From NCBI RefSeq assembly GCF_014023275.1, contig NZ_CP054698.1:6843001-6907000 (forward strand): a DNA stretch of 64,000 bases. The letters are read 5' to 3'. The position numbers and the translations under genes were made by a program. How positions within the stretch are numbered: position 1 is the first letter of the stretch; the number at the start of each line of letters is the position of its first letter. This DNA comes from Nostoc edaphicum CCNP1411 (GTDB taxonomy: Bacteria; Cyanobacteriota; Cyanobacteriia; Cyanobacteriales; Nostocaceae). This document shows positions 19,158 to 27,739 of this stretch, in pieces. Under the pieces are notes generated by a model. That model did no database searches and was not told where the DNA came from. It worked only from the letters and a program-made list of their open reading frames with translations.

Positions 19158-21374
19158 ATGCAGTTGAATCGAAGTAATTTCCTCAAGATTCTGATCCAGT
19201 CAGAGCCAGGAAAACCAGCAATATCCAACGGCTTACGAGCTGCTTTAGCGTTAGGGGTTCCCATGCTAATTGGGCAACTCATCAACCAAAGGGAAAGCGG
19301 ATTATTTGTCGGTTTGATGGCTTACTTTGTCAACTTTGCGAATGTTGGTGGCCCTTACCAGATCAAAGCTAAGGCGATGGCGGCTGCTACTTTTGGAATG
19401 GCTGTTTCAGTATTTGTGGGTACTATAGTCGCTAGAGTTCCAGCGCTAGCTGTGGTGCTGACATTTATCTGGGGACTTGCTTCCGGTTTTGCTTCGCTGT
19501 ATGGTAATGCTGGTGCAAATGTCGGACTGGTGCTAGGGATATCATTTGTTACCACGATCGCACAATCAGGAAACTTGGAAACTGCACTCGTGCGATCGCT
19601 GCTATGTCTAATTGCAGGTGGATGGGCGATGCTACTTTCTTTGGTAATGTGGCCCTTTAGACCTTATGATCCACTACGGTTAGCTTTGGCTAATTCCTTA
19701 AATGCGATCGCTAGTTACATTCAGGCTTTTGTAGGTAAAGTTGCAACATCTGAAAAGATTCTCGAAATTAGACTGGCATTAGAGACAGCACGAACTATTT
19801 TAGGTACTGTCAGAATTGGACAGCCAGCGCGGAGTTGGATGGATGAGCAATTGTTAGTGCTAATTCAGGATGGCGATCGCTTACTTGGTTCAGTTATCGC
19901 CTTAACCGAATTACTTGAAACTCACTTCCAACAACATCAATATCAAGCAGTCCAGCAATTAGTAGACGATGCACTCGAACAAATATCAGTCATTCTCCAA
20001 GCTATAGCGAAAGTCATCTCTGGCAAATCTGCCAGCATCGATCTGGGAAATCTCAAGCGTATCTGTGAGGCACTAAAGGAACAAGAAAATCTGCAAAGAA
20101 AAGCAATTGCTGGGAGTGAGACAGACTACACAACTCTCGTTGCTTTCACTAACTTAGTGCTGATGATCGAAAAGCTGATCAAGCAATTGCAATACACGGC
20201 TCAGACAGCGAAATCTCTGGCAGATCACAGCAAAAAGAGTCGCCGAGATGTAGATAGACTTCTGTTAGTTGAAGACGAACAGCGATCGCTCTTAAGTTTA
20301 CTCCAAGAAAACCTCACCTTAGACTCAGCAATCTTTCGCCATGCTCTCCGCATAGCAGTGAGTCTAACTGTAGGCGTAATCCTATACAGCATTACCAATT
20401 TACAAATGGGGTATTGGGTGACACTGACAATCATGCTAGTCCTCAAACCAAACTTGGGTGCAACTTATCAGCGGTTTTTCCAGCGAGTTGGCGGGACAAT
20501 TTTGGGAGCTGTATTAGCCGCTGTCATCGTTGCAACTATCACCAGTAAGACTGTATTAGGCATCATCATTTTGCTGACAGTCTTTTTTGGCATTTCCCTG
20601 ATCAGTGTCAACTATGGGTATTCAGTGGTTTTTTTGTCAATATTTGTCTTACTAGTTATTGATATTGGTTATCCCATTGGTTGGGAATTTGCTGGTTTTC
20701 GCATATTGAATACATTAATTGGGGCAGGACTGGCTTTTGCGAGTCATTATTTTATATTGCCAAATCGGGAACGCGATCGCTTACCCAGTCAACTCGCCAC
20801 TGCACTGCGAGAATGTCACAAATACTTTCGGGATGTGATGGCTGTTTATCAGGGGACAAAAGAGCCTGACTCTACAATTATCAGTCAACGGCGACAAACT
20901 GGACTGGCAATCGGCAATGCTCAAGCCTCCTTCCAAGGATTGCTACGCGAACCCCAAATGCACAAAGAATTAGTAGAACCAGTAATGACGCTGCTGGTGT
21001 ACATGGGACGTTTTACTAACGCCGTGACAGTTTTGGCAGTACATCTCGAACATTTTCGAGGAACAGTGCCGCTACCAGAATTAGAAACCTTTGTCCGCCA
21101 AATTTCGCTACTGTTAGAGCAGTTAGCTGATTCAATACAGCAGGAAATTACCCCACCGCCTTTACCTGACTTAGAAGCAACGCTGCGAAAAATCCAACCG
21201 CACCTGCAAGCACTGCGTACAGCCCGGATACAAGAGCTAGATGTCAATCAAGGACATACACCGATTCGTCAGGCAGTCATTGATTACAGCATATTAGATT
21301 TAGAGATTGACCAGATTGTTCGGCGGTTGACTGCTATGCACTCAGCGATGGTACGGTTAAACTCAGTTAAATAA
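19158..21374 (+). CDS. FUSC-family membrane transporter (YccS/AaeB-like)
   Basis: The 738-residue protein has two membrane blocks (about residues 25-180 and 395-550), each followed by a soluble helical region. This is the duplicated architecture of the FUSC / aromatic acid exporter family that includes YccS and AaeB. Conserved family text includes ALALGVPMLIGQL, ANVGGPYQ and the second-block YWVTLTIMLVLKPNLGATYQR. It presumably exports hydroxylated aromatic acids or similar anions across the inner membrane, but the substrate is not identifiable. A TTG at 19143 would add five residues; the ATG at 19158 is chosen. No membrane-fusion partner (AaeA-like) is nearby. Confidence 0.85.
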   Translation: MQLNRSNFLKILIQSEPGKPAISNGLRAALALGVPMLIGQLINQRESGLFVGLMAYFVNFANVGGPYQIKAKAMAAATFGMAVSVFVGTIVARVPALAVVLTFIWGLASGFASLYGNAGANVGLVLGISFVTTIAQSGNLETALVRSLLCLIAGGWAMLLSLVMWPFRPYDPLRLALANSLNAIASYIQAFVGKVATSEKILEIRLALETARTILGTVRIGQPARSWMDEQLLVLIQDGDRLLGSVIALTELLETHFQQHQYQAVQQLVDDALEQISVILQAIAKVISGKSASIDLGNLKRICEALKEQENLQRKAIAGSETDYTTLVAFTNLVLMIEKLIKQLQYTAQTAKSLADHSKKSRRDVDRLLLVEDEQRSLLSLLQENLTLDSAIFRHALRIAVSLTVGVILYSITNLQMGYWVTLTIMLVLKPNLGATYQRFFQRVGGTILGAVLAAVIVATITSKTVLGIIILLTVFFGISLISVNYGYSVVFLSIFVLLVIDIGYPIGWEFAGFRILNTLIGAGLAFASHYFILPNRERDRLPSQLATALRECHKYFRDVMAVYQGTKEPDSTIISQRRQTGLAIGNAQASFQGLLREPQMHKELVEPVMTLLVYMGRFTNAVTVLAVHLEHFRGTVPLPELETFVRQISLLLEQLADSIQQEITPPPLPDLEATLRKIQPHLQALRTARIQELDVNQGHTPIRQAVIDYSILDLEIDQIVRRLTAMHSAMVRLNSVK

Positions 21375-21420
21375 AACACTTTTAATAACTGGATCTGTCA
21401 TTTCTTTGAGTCTTTTTTTA

Positions 21421-21726
21421 TTAAATTTCAATATTTCTTTCTTTCCAGTAATTCGGTTTGCGCTTACCATGCGCGATAGCAATAACCCAAATTACTTCTT
21501 CAAGCACCGTATAAAAAATCAGATAGGGAAAACGTTGAATAGTATAACGACGTATTCCTTCAATCTTGTGTGGGGTTCCTAAATTGGGGTTTTGCTGAAT
21601 TTTAAGAATAACTTTTTCCAATTCAGACAGTAAATCTAGTCCCAAGCCTACTTTTTGAGCTTCATAGTAAGCTATTGCAGTGTCAAGCTCCTTTCGAGCT
21701 TCGGTGTGAATAACAATAAACTTCAC
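21421..21726 (-). CDS. ParE/RelE-type toxin of a type II toxin-antitoxin module
   Basis: The 101-residue protein has the ParE/RelE fold signature: an N-terminal strand and Arg-rich helices (TEARKELDTAIAYYE), a central PNLGTPH turn, and C-terminal strands with RFPYLIFYTV and VIAIAHGKRKPNYW. The toxin would be a gyrase poison (ParE-like) or an mRNA interferase (RelE-like); the sequence alone does not decide. It appears intact, and its ATG overlaps the TGA of the antitoxin by four bases (ATGA), so the pair is translationally coupled. Confidence 0.87.
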   Translation of the reverse strand: MKFIVIHTEARKELDTAIAYYEAQKVGLGLDLLSELEKVILKIQQNPNLGTPHKIEGIRRYTIQRFPYLIFYTVLEEVIWVIAIAHGKRKPNYWKERNIEI

Positions 21727-21953
21727 GAATACTTTTCTCGTAACTCAGAAAAAACTTGAGATGATGGTTCTCCAATAGCTGTTTTGCGACTAATATCTTC
21801 CAACCGTTGAGTTAATTCCGTATCCCAAGCAGTTTCTAGATTATCATCTATACCCTCATCTAGAGAATGAATTAAAAAGTAGGCAATTTCAGCACGTTCT
21901 TCTGTAGAAAGCTGAGAAAGTTCGAGTTTAAGTTTTTCGGCAGTTTCACTCAT
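21723..21953 (-). CDS. Antitoxin of ParE/RelE module (addiction module component family)
   Basis: This 76-residue acidic protein matches the unstable-antitoxin family usually placed before RelE/ParE toxins: an N-terminal helix with LKLELSQLSTEERAEIAYFLI and a Trp/Glu-rich C-terminal half that would wrap the toxin. A GGAGA ribosome binding site (in AAGGAGACTCCAAAGC) precedes the ATG. It is the first gene of a two-gene operon with the toxin and probably autoregulates it. Confidence 0.85.
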   Translation of the reverse strand: MSETAEKLKLELSQLSTEERAEIAYFLIHSLDEGIDDNLETAWDTELTQRLEDISRKTAIGEPSSQVFSELREKYS

Positions 21954-22173
21954 GCTTTGGAGTCTCCTTAAGAATTCTAATTATAGGCTCAACTATATGA
22001 TCGTAACTGCTTTACAGGTAAATTGCGATCGCACCCAAAAACCCAAATAACCTTACAACAGACGATCAAAAAATCTTATAGATATCTGTAAAATTAAGCA
22101 AGAGCGATCGCTCTGCCAAAGCCTTCTCTCGGAGACGCTCCGCAAACTGCTAACGCATAGAAGCACAAAACTA

Positions 22174-22431
22174 ATGATACGGATTCCATTAACAGAAGCT
22201 CAACTTCGTTTACCCGAACTGATTGCAAGTCTGCAACCCGGTGAAGAAGTACAGATTTTTTCTGGTGATGTCTCACGACAAGCCGCTGCGCGTCTACGCA
22301 CTGTCGCCAGACTGATTGGCGAACTCCAACCACCCCGCAAGCCTCGCCAGCCCGGTAGTGCGATCGGAACCCTAACCATCGTGTCTGAAGACGAAACGCA
22401 CTTGGAAGACTTTCACGACTACATGCCATGA
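22174..22431 (+). CDS. Antitoxin of a VapC-type module (Phd-like)
   Basis: The 85-residue protein has the layout of small antitoxins that precede PIN-domain toxins. The N-terminus (IPLTEAQLRLPELIASLQPGEEV) resembles the Phd/YefM DNA-binding start, where the LPELI and GEEV words are typical. The C-terminus is acidic (EDETHLEDFHDYMP) and suited to occupying the toxin active site. It ends in ATGA overlapping a PIN toxin start, but that toxin is truncated. It may survive as an orphan antitoxin or a regulator. Confidence 0.75.
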   Translation: MIRIPLTEAQLRLPELIASLQPGEEVQIFSGDVSRQAAARLRTVARLIGELQPPRKPRQPGSAIGTLTIVSEDETHLEDFHDYMP

Positions 22432-22511
22432 AGTTTTTGCTCGATACTCAGGCATTCCTTTGGTTTTTAACCCGCGCAGGCGGGTTTTGTCTGTGTAGCC
22501 GCGACTTCTAG
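22428..22511 (+). pseudogene. Truncated VapC-type PIN toxin
   Basis: The frame opens with MKFLLDTQAFLWFL, which is the diagnostic N-terminus of VapC toxins with the first catalytic Asp (LLDT). After 14 residues the sequence becomes a dispersed Nostoc repeat (AACCCGCGCAGGCGGGTT, then GTAGCCGCGACTTCTAGTCG) and stops after 27 codons. The remaining about 110 residues of a PIN domain, including three acidic ligands, are absent downstream. The toxin is dead by truncation at a repeat. Confidence 0.85.
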
Positions 22512-22578
22512 TCGCCCTTTTCAAACTACTCGCGCGTTAATGCCTGATAATTAATAAGGCAATCTACAGAGAGCAAAG

Positions 22579-23559
22579 ATGCAGACTCTCCAAAAACTCT
22601 TCCTCCCAAGTATGGGCTGCGGGACTTGGGCCTGGGGCAATCAACTGCTTTGGGGATATGACGAAAGTATGGATGACCAGTTGCAAGCTGTCTTTAACCT
22701 TTGTGTAAGCAACGGTGTAACTTTATTTGATACAGGTGATTCCTATGGAACTGGGAGATTGAATGGTCGCAGTGAGTTACTCCTGGGACGATTCAACCGT
22801 GAATATGTAGGATCAGACAAAGAAAATATTTGTATTGCTACTAAGCTTGCTGCTTACCCGTGGAGATGGACACGCCAATCAATGGTAAGGGCTTGTAAGT
22901 CATCTGCTCAACGCCTGGGAAGAAATGTCGATTTGGTACAGATGCACTGGTCTACAGCGAATTATGCCCCTTGGCAAGAGGAAGGGCTGTTAGATGGTCT
23001 TGCCGATGTATATGAGCAAGGACTGGTCAAGGGAGTGGGACTATCCAATTATGGGCCCAAACGGCTTAAGAAAGTGCAGAAAAAGTTTGCTGAACGAGGC
23101 GTTCCGATTGCAACTCTGCAAGTTCAATACTCTCTGTTATCTACATATCCTGTGACTCAACTCAAGCTCAAAGACCTTTGTGATGAGTTCGGAATTAAAT
23201 TGATTGCCTACAGCCCTCTAGCTTTGGGAATACTGACAGGAAAATACTCTGAGCAAGGCCCTTTGCCCAAAGGCATCAGAGGTCTGTTATTTAGGCAGAT
23301 ATTACCAGGAATGCGATCGCTGTTGGGATGTTTGCGAGAGGTGGCACAGTCTAGAAACAAAACCATGTCACAGGTAGCAATTAATTGGTGCATCTCTAAA
23401 GGAACCATTCCCATCCCTGGAGCCAAGAGCGTCGAACAAGCGAGGGAGAATCTTGGTGCGTTGGGTTGGCAATTAGACGCCAGTGAGATTGCAGAGTTGG
23501 ATAGTGCAGCGGCAAATGCCGACAAAAAAATGGTACAAAATATCTTTCAAACTAAGTAA
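22579..23559 (+). CDS. Aldo/keto reductase
   Basis: A 326-residue (beta/alpha)8 NAD(P)H-dependent oxidoreductase reducing aldehydes or ketones. The catalytic tetrad can be read: Asp51 and Tyr56 in FDTGDSYGTG, Lys89 in ATKLAAYP and His123 in VQMHWS. The C-terminal cofactor-binding text (IPIPGAKSVEQARENLGA) is also typical. The N-terminus (LPSMGCGTWAWG) fits the branch common in plants and cyanobacteria. Substrate is unknown. It stands alone after the truncated toxin-antitoxin locus, with an ATG preceded by GAGAGCAAAG. Confidence 0.9.
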   Translation: MQTLQKLFLPSMGCGTWAWGNQLLWGYDESMDDQLQAVFNLCVSNGVTLFDTGDSYGTGRLNGRSELLLGRFNREYVGSDKENICIATKLAAYPWRWTRQSMVRACKSSAQRLGRNVDLVQMHWSTANYAPWQEEGLLDGLADVYEQGLVKGVGLSNYGPKRLKKVQKKFAERGVPIATLQVQYSLLSTYPVTQLKLKDLCDEFGIKLIAYSPLALGILTGKYSEQGPLPKGIRGLLFRQILPGMRSLLGCLREVAQSRNKTMSQVAINWCISKGTIPIPGAKSVEQARENLGALGWQLDASEIAELDSAAANADKKMVQNIFQTK

Positions 23560-23787
23560 AATCTCAATATTTCTCAGTTGAAATATCAACCTGGTTTAAA
23601 TCCGAGAATAAAAATACTGGGATTTTCCATAAATTCCGACATAAATCTCTGAATTATGTCTGAGTTATTAGTGATATAAATTACTATTTTTAGCTGAAAT
23701 TACAGCGTTTTTCTTCAATTTTTTTGTTAAAAATAGCTTTTTTATCGACTAGCTACGGAATTAAACCTGGTAGAATTTATTTTTAGA

Positions 23788-23948
23788 TAAACCTCATCTA
23801 TGTTGAAACCTAGAGTTTTTAAAAGATATATTTATGTAGGTTGGGTGGAGTGAAACGCAACCCAACATTACCACCAAATTTTATGTTGGGTTACGCTATC
23901 GCTGCACCCAACCTACAAAACTACGGTTCTCAAGGTAGACGAGGTTTA
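23788..23948. repeat. Nested inverted-repeat element with GTAGGTTGGGT core
   Basis: The outer arms TAAACCTCATCT (23788-23799) and AGACGAGGTTTA (23937-23948) pair 11 of 12. The inner arms GTAGGTTGGGT (23836-23846) and ACCCAACCTAC (23906-23916) pair perfectly, with further CAACCCAACA / TGTTGGGTT pairing inside. The GTAGGTTGGG core is a repeat class I know from many Nostoc intergenic regions. Confidence 0.65.
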
Positions 23949-24088
23949 ACATCTAAAAAAGACTTAAATAAAGGAGTTATGTCCTAATATTTAGTGTGTG
24001 GAACTTGATTTTTAACGTTGACTAAGAAAGAATGAATATTGAGTCTAACATCTTGTAGACACTCTTGGTGACAACTTAACCTTATCCA

Positions 24089-24122
24089 ATGTCCACAGTC
24101 CGCGAAAGCGGACTTTTTTTTA
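24089..24122. terminator. Terminator-like hairpin with T-run
   Basis: AGTCCGC, GAAA loop, GCGGACT, then eight or more T residues (about 24099-24121): a textbook intrinsic terminator on the plus strand. No gene ends directly before it, so it may serve an unrecognised short transcript or be a leftover of the DNA that the IS630 element entered. Confidence 0.6.
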
Positions 24123-24138
24123 TATTAGCTGAGAGCTA

Positions 24139-25326
24139 AGCTGTTACGCAGCTAAATTTAATAAACAGCATTACCTTTATTTTTAATTTTGCGTTCCCAT
24201 TTAATAATAAGACCTCCTTCATTTAACAATTTATTTAACAACTCTTCTAGCTGTGATACTGACTCGAACAATCTATGAGCTATATATTCTTTTGCTGAAT
24301 GCCAAACCAATTCAATCAAATTATAATCTGGACTATAAGGTGGTAGAAATTCCAGGATAATATTTGGCATTTCTGCCTTGATACGAACTAAAATATCTTT
24401 TCTTTTATGGAAGCTGGCATTATCTAAGATAATCACTATTTTCGCAGAACATTTATTGAAAGTCTCAATTCTATTTCCTTGCTCTATCCATTCTTGCAAT
24501 AGAAAATTATTCAAAGATTGAAGCTGCTCATAAAATACATCGGCATTTCCTTTTTTAATCACAAAATTCATTCTCTTCTTGTCGTGATAACGTAACCCTC
24601 CCATAATATTTACTCTTCCTCTTCTTCTTTGACCTGTGATTTGTTTCCTTGTACCTTTCTTACCCCAGTTTTTTCTTCTTATCACTCTTAAACTAAATCC
24701 ACTCTCATCCCAAAACCATACCTGTAAACGCTCTGGGGCTTCCTTTGTTATTCTTAAGTATTCTGACAATTTTTCTTTAAATGCCTTACGCATTTCAGGA
24801 TTCTGTTTGTCCTCTAGGCTGTATTTTGCCCAAAGGTAAACGTACTTTTTTCGCTCTAATATTCTCCCAACTTGTGAACCACTTAACTTAATTCCTGTTA
24901 TCTTTTCGAGGTATGTAGCTAGTCTTGCTGCTGTCCAACGACCAAATTCATACCCATACTCTAGTGGCTCTTTTTCAATTATTTCTAATAATAAATCCTC
25001 ATATTCTTTGGTAACTTTGCGGAAGTTCCCTTCTCTTCTTCCATCTAAAAAACTTTCTAGGTTATCTGGATCGCCGTGAACTGCCCAATATGCTACTGTT
25101 GGATATGCAATATCTAAAAACTTACTAATCTCTTGATAAGTTTTTCCATCATTCATTAATAATAAAATCAGAATCTTTTCTCTTACGTAGGGATTTTCAT
25201 GCTCTTTTAGCGTTTTTAGTAGCCTTTCCTTCTGCTCTTGGGAAAGATGATTTTTTGCTGGCATAGATGGCTGATACTAAATTAATTACTTAATCTAATA
25301 TTATACAATCTAGCTGCGTAACAGCT
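24139..25326 (-). mobile_element. IS630-family insertion sequence, apparently intact
   Basis: Perfect inverted repeats AGCTGTTACGCAGCTA (24139-24154) and TAGCTGCGTAACAGCT (25311-25326) bound a 1188-bp element. It is flanked on both sides by the dinucleotide TA (24137-24138 and 25327-25328), the target duplication expected of the IS630/Tc1/mariner group. One complete transposase frame lies inside. Confidence 0.88.
24158..25264 (-). CDS. IS630-family transposase
   Basis: This 368-residue DDE transposase has an N-terminal helix-turn-helix region (LKTLKEHENPYVREKILILL, DGKTYQEISKFL) and a C-terminal catalytic core with the three acidic motifs: WFWDESGFSLR (first Asp), IVIILDNASFHKR (second Asp) and LPPYSPDYNLIELVW (the Glu of the IS630 DDE triad). 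It is a single uninterrupted frame, in contrast to the two-frame organisation of many cyanobacterial IS630 copies. With perfect inverted repeats around it, it looks recently active. Confidence 0.93.
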   Translation of the reverse strand: MPAKNHLSQEQKERLLKTLKEHENPYVREKILILLLMNDGKTYQEISKFLDIAYPTVAYWAVHGDPDNLESFLDGRREGNFRKVTKEYEDLLLEIIEKEPLEYGYEFGRWTAARLATYLEKITGIKLSGSQVGRILERKKYVYLWAKYSLEDKQNPEMRKAFKEKLSEYLRITKEAPERLQVWFWDESGFSLRVIRRKNWGKKGTRKQITGQRRRGRVNIMGGLRYHDKKRMNFVIKKGNADVFYEQLQSLNNFLLQEWIEQGNRIETFNKCSAKIVIILDNASFHKRKDILVRIKAEMPNIILEFLPPYSPDYNLIELVWHSAKEYIAHRLFESVSQLEELLNKLLNEGGLIIKWERKIKNKGNAVY

Positions 25327-25579
25327 TATTAATCAAACTGATTAGCTCGTTATTGAGAAGTGAATTAATTACTTGAATATGAAATTTAGAAAATATAAGA
25401 GCCTATTTATAAAGTAAATATTAAGTAGGGGCGTGGCAAGCCTAAAATGTTTCAATAGATTTTTGAGAAAATTGAGATAAATCAATGTTTTCTGCTTTTT
25501 TCCTAATGCACGACTTTAGCTTTGCCACGCCAGTAGGGTGTGTTACGACTGTGTGGAATTTTAAAAACTGCTATATGAG
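25327..25579. other. Intergenic region with a GGCGTGGCAA inverted pair
   Basis: The arms GGCGTGGCAA (25430-25439) and TTGCCACGCC (25522-25531) form a perfect 10-bp inverted pair about 80 bases apart, after the IS630 right end and before the stop of the radical SAM gene. It may be a small repeat element; nothing else is recognised. Confidence 0.45.
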
Positions 25580-27181
25580 TTATTTTTTGACGCTTCCTAA
25601 CACTTCCATCACTTCTGCTTCCGGTTTTACCCTAGCTTCTGCTTCCAGAAATTCAGCTACTTGAGCCTCAATTTCATCCCGAACAATTTGGCGATATTCC
25701 AAGAAATGCTCAATTTGGGCACAAACAGCTAAATAGCTACTCACCCCACCTCGATTATGCTGATACATGTTCCACAAGTTGCGCCAGAATTGCCAGCGCG
25801 TCTGACGAAGTAGACCTTGACGCCAACAAATCACCAGCAACGCTCGGAGTACTTTCCAGTTCAATGGTTTTTTGGCACCTTTGCCCTTTTTTGGGTAGGT
25901 TGCTTCGCCCAAAAGACGGAAGTGTTTATATGTACGCTCTAAAAACCGTTCTGGCTCATACAAATCACAGAAAGCCTGCACATATTCACGAGCGATGTCT
26001 TCTAACGGTCGAGTTGGGACAAAATTCATCAACGTGGTTTGGTTGATGTTTGCAGATTTATTGCGGAGTCGTCCTTCCTTTTCTAATCTATGCCAGAGGG
26101 CTGTATCTGGAAGTGCTTGCAACATACTAAACAAGGCTGTGGGAATTGCTGTCTGCTCGACAAATTTGACAATTCGTGCGCCTGCACCTGCCTTTTCGCC
26201 ATCAAACCCAATAATAAAACCTGCCATGACTCGCAGCCCTGAGCGGGTAATCTTATTCACCGCCTCACTGAGTGAGTCTCGCGTATTCTGGTATTTCTGA
26301 GTGAAAGTGAGACTTTCTTCGTCGGGGGTTTCAATTCCCAGAAAAACTGCTCCAAAATTACACGCTACCATCAAGTCCATCAGTTCTTGATCTTGGGCTA
26401 AATCAACTGAAGCCTCTGTGGCAAAGGAAAAGGGATAGTTATGTTCTACCATCCACGGCAAAAGGGACTTCAAAAATAATTTGACATTCCGCTTATTACC
26501 GATGAAGTTGTCATCCACCATAAAAATACTGCGCCGCCAACCCAGTTGATAGAGGTAATCAAGTTCTGCTAATATTTGTCCTGGGTTTTTAGTGCGGGGT
26601 TTGCGACCATACAACACAATAATGTCGCAGAATTCACACTGAAAGGGACATCCACGCGAAAATTGCACTGACATCTCCGCGTATGCTTCAAACTCTAGCA
26701 AGTCAAAGCGAGGAGTTGGAGTATTGGTGACATCTGGTTTTTCACCGCCAGAGCGAAAGATACCTGTGCGATCGCCCCGTGCGATCGCTGCTACAAATAA
26801 AGGTAGGGTGATTTCCCCTTCGTCTAATATCAAGTAGTCTGCTCCGGCAGATGTCATTTCATTTGGTAGCGCCGTCGGGAAGGGCCCACCCACAGCGACT
26901 TGTTTACCTCTCTGCTTTGCTTCCAATATTTGAGAGAGCAAATCCTCTTTTTGCACAATCATCGCCGACATAATAACCAAATCTGCCCAAGCCCATTCTG
27001 CCTCTGTACAGACGCGGACATTACGATCTACTAGCTTGAAATTCCATTCCTGGGGTAAAATCGCCGCTACAGTCACTAAGCCTAAAGGCGGTAGCATTGC
27101 TTTACGGTCTAATAAAGCCAGAGTCTTTTCAAAAGACCAAAAACTTTTTGGAAAACGGGGGTATAGAAGTAAAACATTCAT
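25580..27181 (-). CDS. B12-binding radical SAM protein (DUF4070 type)
   Basis: The 533-residue protein has an N-terminal cobalamin-binding-like Rossmann domain (about 1-150; MNVLLLYPRF, MLPPLGLVTVAAILP) and a radical SAM barrel with the iron-sulfur motif RGCPFQCEFCD (Cys178, Cys182, Cys185), then a C-terminal region of the DUF4070 type. This architecture belongs to methylases and ring-forming enzymes. The hopanoid C-2 methylase HpnP is one member with a similar length and start, and 2-methylhopanoids are made by some Nostoc. However, the family has many other members, so HpnP is only one possibility. The gene is single and preceded by a palindrome at 27212-27242 that could be an operator. Confidence 0.82.
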   Translation of the reverse strand: MNVLLLYPRFPKSFWSFEKTLALLDRKAMLPPLGLVTVAAILPQEWNFKLVDRNVRVCTEAEWAWADLVIMSAMIVQKEDLLSQILEAKQRGKQVAVGGPFPTALPNEMTSAGADYLILDEGEITLPLFVAAIARGDRTGIFRSGGEKPDVTNTPTPRFDLLEFEAYAEMSVQFSRGCPFQCEFCDIIVLYGRKPRTKNPGQILAELDYLYQLGWRRSIFMVDDNFIGNKRNVKLFLKSLLPWMVEHNYPFSFATEASVDLAQDQELMDLMVACNFGAVFLGIETPDEESLTFTQKYQNTRDSLSEAVNKITRSGLRVMAGFIIGFDGEKAGAGARIVKFVEQTAIPTALFSMLQALPDTALWHRLEKEGRLRNKSANINQTTLMNFVPTRPLEDIAREYVQAFCDLYEPERFLERTYKHFRLLGEATYPKKGKGAKKPLNWKVLRALLVICWRQGLLRQTRWQFWRNLWNMYQHNRGGVSSYLAVCAQIEHFLEYRQIVRDEIEAQVAEFLEAEARVKPEAEVMEVLGSVKK

Positions 27182-27211
27182 ATCTGATGCTTATAAACCT
27201 TGATTTTTGTT

Positions 27212-27242
27212 ACTGGTTTAGTTCATATAAAACTAAACCAGT
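27212..27242. promoter_or_regulatory. Palindrome 31 bases upstream of the radical SAM gene, possible operator
   Basis: ACTGGTTTAGTT (27212-27223) and AACTAAACCAGT (27231-27242) form perfect 12-bp arms around a 7-base AT-rich spacer (TTATATG on the gene strand). It lies in the expected promoter/leader zone of the minus-strand radical SAM gene. Its half-site shares AACTAAAC with the 43-bp palindrome at 50454-50496. This could be a regulator-binding site of the TetR kind or an attenuator; the sequence does not decide. Confidence 0.4.
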
Positions 27243-27590
27243 CGTGAGAACTCATTAGAGGAGCTTCTGTATCCAGTAGCTATAATCTCTACTATGACTT
27301 ATTTAGACAAAGCAATATCTTATCAGGGCGATTATTACTGTTTTCAGACTAGAAAGATTCCGTCCACAATATGCGAGACGAAAACCCAAGAGCGAAAGTA
27401 CTGAGTACTCTCCTTCTGACTCAGCACTCAGCACTGAGTCTGGTAAAGGATTTCGCCGGAAATAACAGGACTTGTGGGACGATTCTTGTATCCTGCCTCC
27501 TTCAAGACTTGGCAAATTGGCAATTTTGAGGAAATTAACTGTGTTATTTTCAATACTATACAAGGTGTATTTGCACTTTCAAGCTATTTA

Positions 27591-27613
27591 GACGGGCTGC
27601 AACCCGTCTTTAT
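27591..27613 (+). terminator. Terminator-like hairpin
   Basis: GACGGG, a TGCA-containing centre and CCCGTC followed by TTTATTT (27591-27613). The GACGGGCTGCAACCCGTC word is a common repeat in Nostoc. It lies upstream of the molybdoenzyme gene with no plus-strand gene before it. Confidence 0.45.
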
Positions 27614-27739
27614 TTATGGCGATCGCAGATGTCCATAACATAGATAATACGTCTCTCCAATCCTCTACTTCTTTCCTCCTGCCTCCTGCCTTCTTTGTAA
27701 TAATAATAGTTAGTTAAACGAGCAGAGATGTAGCTAAGT

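Larger units (their letters stand above)
23560..24138. other. Intergenic region carrying a large hairpin element
   Basis: Between the reductase and the IS630 element there is AT-rich DNA, a nested hairpin element (23788-23948) and a GC-rich terminator-like hairpin close to the IS end. No coding potential was seen. Confidence 0.5.
27182..27739. other. Intergenic region between divergent radical SAM and molybdoenzyme genes
   Basis: About 560 bases. It contains a 31-bp hairpin near the radical SAM start, CTGAGTACTCTCC/CAGCACTCAGCACTGAG heptamer-type repeats (about 27399-27440), a terminator-like hairpin (27591-27608) and CCTCCTGCCTCCTGCC repeats (about 27665-27690). The minus-strand frame at 27303-27563 is repeat-derived and not called. 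Confidence 0.45.

Noticed and set aside
22579..23559. Possible operon of the aldo/keto reductase with the preceding antitoxin
   Set aside because: A truncated toxin and repeat DNA with its own stop lie between, and the reductase has its own start region; no reason to couple them.
27303..27563. Minus-strand frame of 86 codons between the radical SAM gene and the molybdoenzyme gene
   Set aside because: The codons run through CAGCACTCAGCACTGAG heptamer-type repeats and no protein-like composition is seen.
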